Part shown: in pieces, positions 12,901-24,900 of the stretch
How positions within the stretch are numbered: the first letter of the stretch is position 1
Layout: every line of letters begins with the position of its first letter
Source of the DNA: Macrocystis pyrifera
Lineage: Eukaryota; Sar; Phaeophyceae; Laminariales; Laminariaceae
Assembly: GCA_031763025.1 (NCBI GenBank)
Contig: JASSKH010000005.1
Location: forward strand, 11,612,528 to 11,676,527
Direction: 5' to 3'
Length of the DNA stretch: 64,000 nucleotides
Made by a program: the position numbers and the translations under genes
The notes under the pieces: generated by a model
Databases searched by the model: none
What the model was told of the DNA's origin: nothing
What the model saw: only the letters and a program-made list of their open reading frames with translations

Positions 12901-15900
12901 GTGGCCCTTTGCCTACAGGGCGTTGCCTTGTCGTAACAAACGTCACACCAGTACAGTACATAAAAAAATACTAACGTTGCCTTTTGGTTGGTTGTGCTGT
13001 TCCCTGCGGCCCTTTGTCAAGAGGGCGCTGTCTTGCCGTAGACTATGAAGGAGTCCAATACCTACGAGGTTTTAAATCCTCAAAACGGTTCTCGCTGTAT
13101 TGCGAAATCGATACTACAGTAAATAGAAAAAATAAAGACGGTGAAGAATATAGGTACAGCACGTACCTGTAAAACGTTATCATGATCGACAGCGTGAAAG
13201 TCTTGTCATAACCCCTTGCCCCTCGCACGAACGGAACCCGACTGCCCGCCGCCTACCTTCCTATCTCAAGCACGAACAATGGCGGTGTCACCACCCTTCG
13301 GGTTATGGTAGATATGATTGATCCATATCGCGTCCTCTGTTCGTAGAGTCCAAGCCTGGACGCCCTGATCACCACGTGGTCTGATGAGATCCTTTTTGTC
13401 GTTGTATTAGAGGATCGAGGAGGAGAGAGAGCGGAGCCTACCTCGTAGCTCGTAGCGGAGAACGGAGAGCGGAGCACGGAGAACGGAGTGCTCGAACTCT
13501 CCTCATGAACACACGGAAAAATTCATAATAACGCCTGCGAAGATATATCCAACCCTCTGCAACTTGTCACCGTCGCTGCTGGAACGATCCCAACGAATGC
13601 CCTCCCTGGTTCTTCACAGCAGAGACGAGACCAAAGAGGCATTCAAGACATGCTAGGACCTACGACCAGCCAACGACAGTCCCGCAGCAGGAAACCCTGC
13701 CACCGGGTCAAAACCCCTCGTAAAACACATATACTCCAAACCATTGTAATTGAAACAACGGTCGCATTCCAAACGATGACCATTGACAATAAATAAAATG
13801 CCCCAAGCGGTGCCCTACCCCCCCCACGCCCCTCAAAGTAGCGCATGGTTCGGGACCTGAGAAATTATTCCTCGCATCACTCAAACATGGTACTCATCGA
13901 ACAATGCTCAAACCCTCTTATTCATCCTCCAAAGGCAGATTCAGCAACAACCTACGGAGAGCCTGAAAAGGGTCGCAGCAAGGGATTTCGTCAAAGTATC
14001 CGCGTGCTGCTCGTCCGAAGCTACGAACTGAATGTCTATCTTCTCAGCACGAAGTATCTCTCTGACAAGACGAAAACACACGTCGATATGCTTACTCCGA
14101 GCAGAACTAAGAGGGTTCTCAGCCAACGCTATGGCGCCCCCTGGTTATCCCCGAAAACCCGGACACATGATCCGCTTAGCTCTGGACAAATAACCGACAA
14201 CCCTGCGCCCGTAAACAAAGCTTCCTTCACCCCTTGACCCAGGGCGACATACTCCGCTTCTGCTGTCGACAACGTAACACGCCTCTGCGTGCTGCTTGCC
14301 CAACTGACGGCCACACGCCCTAGGGCAATTAGCGTCCCCGATACCGAGCGCCTATCGTTCGACTTACCAGCATAATCAGCATCACAATACGCAGCCAATT
14401 CCAATCCCGAGCCCCGCACAAAACTCAATCCCATAAACCTGGTCCCGTGGAAGTAAGCAGTAATCTGCAAAACTGCCTTCCAGTGCCTCACCGTTGGGTT
14501 GTGGGGGTGGCGCGCCACAGCACGCACAGGGTTCGAGATGTTCGGCCTCGTCATAGTCGACAGCCACATCAAGCTGTTCACAGGCCTCCCTGTATGACCA
14601 GTCTCCTCTGACCCCGGCTCCGGTCCCGTACTGTCAGGGGGAGCCGTCCCAGCTGCTGAGCTCGTGTGCTGGCCTCCCCGACAGGACCGCGGGGGGATCC
14701 CCACCGTTGCCTTGGCCGGTGTCGGAGGCCAATGCTGCGCCCGGGTCGCTTGCATCTCTCCCTGCCGGGACCGAGGAGGCGTCCACGGCGCCCCCTTGGG
14801 ACGAACCCATCGCCTCGGCTGTTTCGGCCCTCCCTCTCGGGGCCGAGACGAACCTATAGTCTCGTGTGTTTCGTCGCCGGCCTTGCCGGTGGCAGGTGCC
14901 TGCTGTGCGTGCTCATGTATAAACGCGTCCAGGTCACAACCCCACGTCACATCAAGGTCGTTCAAGTGAGCCAGACCGTCGTCCAGCTCATCCACCACCC
15001 CCCCCCACCACCTCGATCCGGCGTGCTCACGTCGTCAGCCTCGGATCCCCCCCTTTCCGTAGACAGGGAATCATTCGCCTGGGCAGGTAGAGGTGGTGCA
15101 GGCGACACTCGTTGGCAGGTGAAATGTCGCAGGATTAGCACAGTGCATTGCCTCGTCAGCACTCGTACCGAGTCTCGGTGGTGGTTTCGTGCAGAGTCAA
15201 GGTAAAATCACTCGTGTGCTTTCACCTGTGAGTTTTAGTCCCTCTTCACCCTGCAGTAGCCAGGGTTGAGGAAAGTTAGTAGTACTCCCGGGGGGGCGCT
15301 GCCGTGCCATATCTCATGCGGCGGCTTGCTCTCAGGGTTATCTGTTGAAGCTGTGCGGTTCAAGGCGTCACACGCCTAGTGGGACGCTTCCGCCCATTAC
15401 GAGGCAGTGGCCAGGAGTTGCGCGCCAGGAAAAGGCTCTTGGGCTCAGATTTGGCCAGCCATTGCGTCCGTCTCATTCAAACCTAGCGCGCGGTCTGCTG
15501 CTCTGTTGAATTGGGGACTGTCGGGTGTAATGAATTCCTGCTTGATCCCTCGTGATCTACACAGGTCGCCAAACTTGCCCCCGCGGAATTCACTACCCCT
15601 ATCAGATCCGACGATTACCACCTTACAAAGGACACCGTCTGTACGAAAATGCGCGAGGAACTGCTCGGACAATTCCGCGGCGTCCGAGTTGTGGCGTATA
15701 AAGTGCACCCACGTATACCGGGAAAACTTATCGGGCACGATAAGAATATACCGCTTCCTCCCGAGAGACTCTACCACCTTAGGTCCGCTCAAATGCACTA
15801 AAACCCTCCCAAGCTTCTTATCTGCTCGGGTTTGTGTGGACTGCTTGATTCCTTTGCGGAGACCCTTTGCCATGGAGCACCCTCTGCAACTCAGCAGCTT

Positions 15901-18900
15901 TCCCTCGAGGACAATGCCTTACTGCTCCGCGGTCTTGCGGAAGAGTACTTCGTGGGAGTGTCCAGCCGCGCAGTGGAAGTCGTTGATGTTTATCGCAGAC
16001 GTGTTGGGCAGTTGGCCCGGGGCGAGTACAGCACAGGCAGAATCCATACTGATGCGGTCGACCCGGTAGCCATACAGGCGGTAAAGGGTCCCACCCAACG
16101 GAAACACGATCAAACGTTCTGACGTGAGCCTGACTACAACCCCCGTGGTGTGCCCTTCGAATGTGTGGCCGTTTTTTGACGAGAGTAGGAAGGGAAAATA
16201 GGTGGTAGCGGAGATCCGGCACGTGCGCAACGTTCATTATCAGCACTTGGACGAGACCGTTGCCAGACCGAAAGACAACGCTTGTGTCGCCGTAACCTTC
16301 GGTCGATATAGTGGATCCATCAGCGATTCGGAGTTTCGGGTTGCATTCTCGATAATTAATCATGGATTCTGCTGAGGGCGTTACACGGGTAGACGCACCA
16401 CTATCGCATATCCAGGCTTCATCTCCTAACTGCCAAGCAGACTCCCCTTTCCCCGAACCATCGCTGCACTCGCCTGTCTCTTCGGCCTTGAAAGCTGAGG
16501 CCTGGACCATACATTTTTCTTGGTCGTCGTCCTTTACCCCAACCTCGCTTGCCACCGCCATGACAGCTTCATCTGTCGATGAGGGGCAGACATCAGCAGC
16601 GTGCCCCCGTCCGTTGAATCAACTGCACCAATCCATGGACGTGGGATAGGCATCAGCAGAGTGTCCCCGTTATCGATATCTTCTGCATAGCTTCGCCGTG
16701 CAGTCACTCTTCCAATGGCCCTTCTTGCCACACCTATGACACTTGCCTATTGAAGTAATTCCGCTGGTGGCTTTGGCACTACTGCTATTGCCACCAGCCA
16801 CGGCCGAGCCATCAACGTAATATACGTTGGTGGCTCTACCGCCTCGTCCGTGTCCCTATCATCCACCGTTTTCTCTGTCATTGCCTGCACCTTTACCGTG
16901 ACCGCCGGCGCACATAGCATGGCCTGCGTGGCCAGCGTTAGACCCTTCTCCTTGTTTCCAGAAGGTCGGTGATGCCGTTCACGAACAGCCTTGATAACGT
17001 CCTCACGGCCGATGCTGTCACGTGAGGCCAGATTCCGAGTCTCCACTCCGTATTCGGCGGGCAGAGCATTATTAAAGATGGTGTACAGCATGTGGTCGTC
17101 TACTGACATTCCTGCTGTGTGCATTTCCGCGGCAAGATCCTGGATCCTGCCCATCTCCTCGAGCGGGTTGCTCCCCGCCACTATCGTGAAACTATTAAGG
17201 CGTCTCGAGAGGTCCGATTTGACCTCCGTCGTTTGAGAGCCGTACCACGCAAGGAGAGCGTCCCACGCTTGTCTCGGCGAGGTGCACCTGTGCAGAATAC
17301 TCTTGACCCTCTTGCTTTAGAGGGCCGTCGACAGGAAATTCCACGCCAGTGTATACATGTGCAACATTTCGCGGCTACACTCCCCAGCGATAAGCACCGA
17401 GTTTTCTGTGTCCTATTCCCCTACGGGAGAGTACCTCGGTGGATCCGACGCGAAGGTAGACAAGAAACCAACTCCTTTGGCGTATTACCGAGCGTCTCTT
17501 GTCCAGGGGTTACACTCATGTTTCAGCCGACTAGACGATGGCACAGGAGTGTGTCTAAACGATAAATGGCGCGAGAGAGGCAGATCAAAGCCACCACCCA
17601 ATTCACCACTAGGGTATGCACCCCATTCTCCAGTCGTCCAAGGCTAGTCTGGCTGACCCCTCGGTGGGCCAACCTCGACAGGCAACACAGTTCCTCCGCG
17701 TCCCGTTGGTCCCAAATTTCGCGAGGCACCCTCACGAAAAATTGTCTCTCGTTCCGCTGCAATATCCCGTGCCATGCCTACAGCAGCAGCAGGGGTTTCT
17801 CTCACAGCAGTGGGTACTGTCCCACGCCTGGATCTGCCCAACAGCAGCGCTGCCCTCAGCACTGCCGGACTCCGATCGGCCATCATGTCCGTCATGGCGT
17901 TCATTGTCGACGCCTGACTGTGCTCCATCGCCAGCTTGACCTCGCGTCTTAGCTCTTGTACTTCACCCGGAGAATTGTGCTCTTCTTAAGTCGATCCCTT
18001 CGAAGGCATCATTGGGGTCTGGTACCAGACCTCAAACGTTCAAGCCACCAGTTTGTTCGTAGAGTCCCCGCCTAGATGCCCCGACCACCACGTGGTCTGA
18101 TGAGACTCTTTACAGTCGTTCTATTAGAGGACGGAGGAGGAACGAGAGCGGAGCGTACCTCGCAGCTCCGAGCGGAGAACAGAGAACGGAGTGCTCGAAC
18201 TCTCCTCATGAGCACACGGCAAAATTCTAAATAACGCCTGCGAAGATATACGCAAACCTCTGCAAATTGTAACCGTCGCTGCTGGAACGATCCAAACGAA
18301 CATCCTCGCCGGAAAATACATGCATCCACGAAACTGATTCTTCGTTTTCTTGGGGACGAGAGGCATCGGGCCAGCGTTCTCCTTCTCCTGGTTGCCGAAT
18401 TTTGACCTCGGCATGCACGGACGCCGCGCACTCCGGTCGCACACACCGTGATACGGTCGGTGGGCATAACATGCGACTGAACGTGCGCGCCGCACTCGAA
18501 CAGGGTATGAAATTCTTGCACCGTCGAGGGATAATACATCGCGACCTGAAGAGCTTGAACGTTCTCCTCACCGACGACAAAAGAACGGGGGAAAGAACGG
18601 CCAAAATCTCCGACTTCGGACTCGCCAAAGTCAACTCTGAGATCACCAACGCAACGGGCTGTGGCCGTGGCGTCTATTCCAAGGTGAGCCTGTTTTCTGC
18701 CGACCGGTCGAATGGTCAGTCAGGTTTGCTCGGGATTAAAACAGATTCAATTTGCCCTTGTGCGCCGGTTGTAGTTTTGCGGTCACCTCTCGCGCTGTCA
18801 ATTCTCGTGGGTCAGCCTGTTATTTATGAGGGTCCAACTTCTGGCTAACTGTAGTCCTCAAACCGCGCCGGCCTACCGGCATAGCGCTGCCGGTATGGTG

Positions 18901-21900
18901 CCGTCGGTACGCTGCCGTCATATGGTGCTGTTGGTACGATGCTGTCGAACATGCTGCTGTCGGCATGGTCCCATCGGTATGGTGTTGTCTGTATAGTGCT
19001 GCCTGCGCGTCTAAAGTAGGGGGAGCGTATATCTACTCAATAGTGCAGGACGTTCATGTGAGTAGCACATATGATACAGACAACCATACGAAAGCGTCGC
19101 ATTGCTGCTGGCGTAAGAGAAATAATATCACTTAGGGGAACAGTCCAACGCAGCAAGCGCTTCCGCCGAAACGCGGCTGGTGCCCCGTCTGTCTGAGGTC
19201 AATACGCCTACTCGCACAACGTGCCAGTCGAGGCGGGCACAACATGCCAGTCGAAGCGGACACAACATGCCAGTCGATACCATGCACAACCGTTGATCAT
19301 CTGTACTTGTTGTGTTCACCCGCGGGATCCTGGTCCGTTCGACGAAAGGTGGGGTCAGACTTCTGGATGGCACCCGAGGTGTACTCCACTGGCAAGACAT
19401 TTCAGGCGTCCGACGTTTTCAGCCTCCATGTCGTCATGTGGGAGGTGAGGGCGAATAGAAACGCAGGGTAGTTTCGTGTTTGTTCCTGTAGTGTGGTGAC
19501 CATTGCGACATGCAGATGCCCTTTCTATGTGCTTCAATCGGACCGCATATGCCAAAATACGCCAGTAAGGGCTACTGTACGACAAAACCAGCCAATCCCA
19601 ACGCCAGAAATGTCACCCTAACCCACAACGTCGATTGCTTGGGCGACACAGTAGAGAAGAGAACATTTTGTGTAGATCATAGCAGTCAAGGGGTGAAAGG
19701 CGGGAGAGCCAAGGCAAGAAATACATTTCTTGTCTCAGATGATAAAAACTCGACATGATCTTAAAAATATTCTGAAAACATCGTCAGTAGACATAGGTGC
19801 TTCACTGCAGCTGCTGATGGATGTAGCCAATCACTGCACTGAATTTGTCTCGCTCTCCGTATCCTGAGTATTTCCCTCAGGTTGCTGCCGATGCTGCAAT
19901 ATTCCACGATTGCACCTTACAAAAAAGCGTTATTTTCCTGCTCCCGGGAAAATTATCCGGGACGAATAACCCCTGCGTCGTGCTGCGGCAGATATTGGGG
20001 TTGCACGTTTGAGCCCAGACCATTTCTAGTTGGAACGGTAATACGTTTGCATCCGGTCTGTACGTCGCAGAATTACTCCTTAGATACCTACTTCGGGGGG
20101 ACCTACAGCAGTAAATACAACCAAACATGGCGTGCAGACATAATGGAATACGTGGTCTTTGGGTCGATGGCGGGTTCTGATTGTTGTTCCCCCTCCGTAA
20201 TACTCCCTGGTGTTTGGAGTATCGGCCTTACAGAAGTGTTCGGTCTTTTTATCATTCTAGCTGTTGGTTGCTACGGCAGGTACACTATAGAGTCTCTATT
20301 CAGGAGCCTCAGAGGAATGAGCTGGTACTACTTCTACCGTATCCCCCCCCCTCCCCCTAGTAGTAAATTTATTCAAGAAAGGAGGTAAGGCTGACCCGGG
20401 GAACTATAGAGGGATAACGCTACTAAGCACAGTAGGCAAAACATTTTGTAAGATTTTGAACGATAGAATGAGAACGATGATGGAGAAGGAAGACAACATA
20501 AGCGAAGAACAAGCAGGGTTTAGGCCAAACCGTAGCTGCGTAGACCATGTGTACACCTTAGGTAAGATTATTCAAGGTAGGAAGGACGCGGGACTAACAA
20601 CGTACTGTTTCTTTCTAGATGTGCAGAAAGCCTACGACACAGTATGGAGAAATGGATGTGGAAAAAACTGTGGGAAATAGGAATCAGAGGAAAGTTGTGG
20701 AGAATGATGAAAAATATGACGGAATGTGCGAGAAGTGCTGTTATGCTGGACGGGGAAATATCGAAGTATGTTGATATTTTACAAGGTGTTGCACAGGGAT
20801 GTACATTGCCACCTAACTTATTCAAGGTATATATTAACGACCTGATAGTAGCAGTCGAGGGAGCAAGACAGGGAGTCACGGTAGGGGAAGATACGGTGGT
20901 GGGATTGATGTTTGCGGATGACTTCGTGGGGATATCAGAAACACCCGAAGGGTTGCAGAAACAAATAGAGAAGGCGCTAGAATACACCAGGAAATGGAGG
21001 GTGACGGCGAACGTCAAGGAATGCGCAGTAGTTGTTTGCAACGAAGAGAAGGTAAACCCGGTAAATTCCAGTTGGAAGTGGGGAGAAGATGAATTGCCGA
21101 TCGTAGACCAGTATACATACCTTGGCGTAGAGATCTCAAAAGACTGCTCTTGGGATACACATATAGCAAAAGTAATAGGAAAGGGTAAGGCACAAGTAGG
21201 CAAGATGGATGCGATCCTAACAGACCCGAACCTTGACACTAGGATTAAGAGATGTATCTTGATGAATGTGATTGTACCAAAGCTAGAATACGCAGGAGAA
21301 GTATGAGAAGGGAACGCGAAACTCGTAAAACAGTTGGAAACAGTATAAATGACAGCAGCTAAAAAAATCCTAAGATGCTCAAGTACGACTAGTAATACAG
21401 TATTAAGAGCAGAACTGGGAATGCGCCCACTCAAGACAAATAGAGACATGAGAAAGTTGAACTGGCAATATAAAGTAAGGAACATGCCAAAAAAGAGGTT
21501 GCCAGCCATAGTTGATAGAGCTGTATGGGAGAAAGTATCAAAAGAACGAGCTGGAATAAGGTGGGATGGCGTAGTTGTGAAAGTATGGAAGGATCTAGAG
21601 GGAAACCAAGTAGAGATGATGTCCGCCGGGAAGTTTGGGAGGTACAAGGCAGAAGTAGAAGAAAGGATAGAAAGAAGGGAAAAGCTAGCGCTAAGAAACA
21701 AGGTGGAATCGGGAAAACACTTAGAGATATACGGGGGATTGAGGGAAGGAATAGGAATGAAAACGTATTTGCATGGCCCAATGGACTTCGCGAAAACGCT
21801 GAAACTGCGCTTTCGTGTAGGGGACCTGGACCTGCCAGAAAGAAGAAAGAGGTACACCAGTAGCCGGGAACAGGAGGAAGTAGACGCACAGATGTGCCCG

Positions 21901-24900
21901 TGTGGCAAAGCAATAGAGAGTAGAACTCACATAGTAGGAGAATGTGAAATATATAAGGAGGAACGGGATGTGTTAGAAGAGGAGATGAGGAAAATAGACG
22001 AATGTGACATGGAGGAGTTTGATACAATCAATAGCAGCGAGAAAACGATCGCTGTCCTAGGAGATAGATGGTGGCCACAGGAGGCCAAACAAGAAGGGGA
22101 TAAGATTAGCAAAATGTTTCTATGTAATTTATGGAAACAACGCAATGAGCGCCCAATTGTCGGAGGTGTCTCTATTAGGAGTAGGAACGGTGCTCCGTCT
22201 CGAAAGGGATGCGTGGTCAATGGTCAAATGACTAAGGCAAGCAACAAATGAGTACGCCCCCTCCCCCTCCCGCTTCCACCTTACCATATACAAGCCAAGT
22301 CCTTCCTGTCCCCTTGCGCCAAACGCTATGCACTCTTCCACAGTACTTACCGTAGCCCTGCCGCGCCCACCCCCCTCCATTGAAAAAGGTGTTCACTCAA
22401 AGCATAGTTGGCGGGGGAAGGCCCATCGGAGACCGGCTGCAGACCGATCCCGGCGCACACCTACCATTTGACGACATGGATTTCTCACCAGCGGTAGAAA
22501 GCCACCTGAAAAACATCGCCTGGAGATGTGGCTACAAGGAGCCGTCCGAGCGACCAAAGATGGCTGAGGTGAGAAGTAGCAGAGGGGAACCATAAGCTGC
22601 AATGGCGCGAGGAGCAGCACACTTCACGCTTGGCGTGTGTACTGTGATCAGCGTAGCTGATGGTCGGACTGTCGACCATGCTACACTGTTCGAAAGGAGG
22701 GTTTCGTCTGGTTGTATCAACTGTGGTACTCTTTCACCCAGCTTGATCCAAACCACGCGTGGTTTGTCGGTTCGAAACAGACCGGCACTCGGCTTTTTGC
22801 CGCGCTGGTGGAGGTGCTTCAATACGCCCCTATGATCGCCTTTATCGCACACACAGGTCTCCTCGGTGGTGTCGGAAGTGTTTGGACACCTCAAATACCC
22901 GGAGGAGTATCCTCTCGAAGAGGTCGCGCTCGCTCCAAGACAGCAACAGCGAGCCCAAGAACAGCAGCAGAAGCAGCTGCCAGCGCAAGCACAGCAACGA
23001 GCACCGCAAGAAGGACAAGAACAACAGCCTCAGCAAGGAAACACGCCCCCTGCCGAACCCCAACAGCAACAACGAGAGCGGCAAGCACAACGCAGCGAAG
23101 TGGAAGGACAGAGAGAGCGAGAGAATGAACCACACGACCTAGTCCATGAAGAACAACGACAGAACCAAGAACAAGAAGAGGCGAAAATAGAGCACGCTGG
23201 TCAACAGCAACAGCAGGGAGGCCATCAAAACGAACCACAGGCACAGCAGCAGCAACCACTACGCCGCCCCTCGTTGATGAAGCGCGTATTCTACGGTTCG
23301 AAAGGTAAGCCCTCCTTGCCCGGCAATAATCTTGGGACACCGGGAACGACGGGGATGAACACTGGCAGCAACAATTCTCCGTCTTCGTCACCCACAACGG
23401 CGAGGCGTGCGCAAAGGCCCCACCAGTTGTTCGACGAGACACAACCGGTGTTGGGGACTCCAACGGCGCGGAACGTTGCCTCCACGGGTGCGTTGAAGTG
23501 TGGTGTGTGTGATTTTAGGCGTGGGAGTCAGACGCTTGGGGACGCGGGTTGGCTATATATGTAAGATTGTGGTTGTGGTGTTGCTGTCGTCTTGCGTTGC
23601 GGTGTGGCCGGCTGCCTTGCTGACTGGCTGTGCGTCTTCCAGTCGTTTTATGGCGACATCGTCGTGATTCTGGTGACCGTTGTTTTCTCGCACACTAAAA
23701 GGAGGCCGATGTGATCATGGAAGGGTGAGCATTGTATGGTTATCTCAGTATGTCCATGTGATGAAGACGACGGACGCATACACGTGTTGGGTGCAGGACG
23801 TCTGTTTATGTTGCGAGCGTTAATTTCGACGAGGGAAGAAATGCGTGAGCATGATATATTGTTGGGTTGTCGCAAGCGGCGATGTACAGTAGCTGTGGCA
23901 AACTATATGTGACATGGACGGCTGCGACCGACCTGATTGCGGGCAAGTACACCAGCAGTACCCCTCCATCCCTATCGAAGCGACGATCCGGTAAGGTAAG
24001 CGGCCCCTCTCTTTTCTCCTTCGTCGCTGCTCTCGCCCTAATGATGACACCGCCAACAAACTAATCAGGTTCGAGTCAACGCACCATTGGTGAAGAGGGC
24101 CTACTTTCGCGAGAGGTGTGCAGTGAGCTCCTCGATCCTCTCCCAGTGATGATGCAGGGCGACCGTGCCGTGCTTTTCAATCTGTTGCGTTTGTGGGCCC
24201 CACCCTCTATCGCCGGCATTTCCACTGCGCGACCGGAGTGGGTCAAATCGACCGGATGGGGCACGCGCATTGTCATGAACGACTGGTACGGGGTTAGCAC
24301 ACGGTACGTCGAGGAGGGGGATGGAAACACCGAGCGCGTAACGGCGATGATATTGCCGATGAACGGGCTTTGCGGTGAGTCAGTCGGCGGGGGTGTCATA
24401 GCATCCATGTTCTTGGCGTGTGTCTGAACGACGGGTGTTCGTTTCACCTGAGCTGTGAGCGTTTTTATGGAGTTATTATTCAGATAATTTTATCGACGGA
24501 CTCTGTGATATGCGGTTGCTTGTAGTGAACTAGATGGGTTTCGATGCGCTGCAGATGGTTTGGGGGAGGCACATATGGTTGAGGTTCAGACATCTGAGCG
24601 TGGGGGTTGAGGTTTCGGTGGCATTGTCAAGACCAAAATGTTGCACGGCATAGAACACCGTAAGCGTTGGTCTCTAGTCGCTAATTCGGTATGCACTTCG
24701 CTTGGGCGCGGGAGTCCAACCCGTCAGAGCGTCACCCATGGGATTAAGGAAGCGAAGAGCAGCGCGATAGAGAGTTCAAGACTATCTTTCGGGACTACCA
24801 TGCGTGCCACCAATTTCCCCAAGTGAAGACTACGATAGAACAGGTCTTGTGGCCTAGAGTCGATTCCATCGAGGCGATTCGAGGCGTGCTGCTAATCCTC

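Larger units (their letters stand above)
13333..18307 (-). mobile_element. Ty1/copia LTR retrotransposon, both LTRs, RT deleted
   Basis: Minus-oriented element, 13338-18302, inserted in kinase intron 2. The LTRs are 13338-13598 and 18054-18302, and the target duplication TCCTC is identical on both sides (13333-13337 and 18303-18307). Reading the minus strand gives gag, aspartic protease (WICDSGAS), integrase, and then RNase H (SLMWLSTMTRPN; AYCDADYAG; LSTAEAEYVAL). The order protease-integrase-RNase H is copia-like. The reverse transcriptase between integrase and RNase H is missing relative to the related copy at 59.2-62.5 kb, so this element cannot move by itself. Confidence 0.93.

Noticed and set aside
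13338-18302. Retroviral or endogenous viral origin of the LTR element
   Set aside because: Protease-integrase-RNase H order and sequence signatures are Ty1/copia, with no envelope-like frame.
19882-20388. 168-codon plus-strand ORF upstream of the LINE
   Set aside because: No ATG start, no motif, ends inside the LINE and lies in a kinase intron.
20568-21908. 446-codon minus-strand ORF across the LINE
   Set aside because: Antisense shadow of the reverse transcriptase; Ser/Phe/Leu-rich, no family.
22842-23463. Minus-strand ORFs with Leu-rich peptide opposite the Gln-rich exon
   Set aside because: Shadow of CAG-rich coding sequence on the plus strand.
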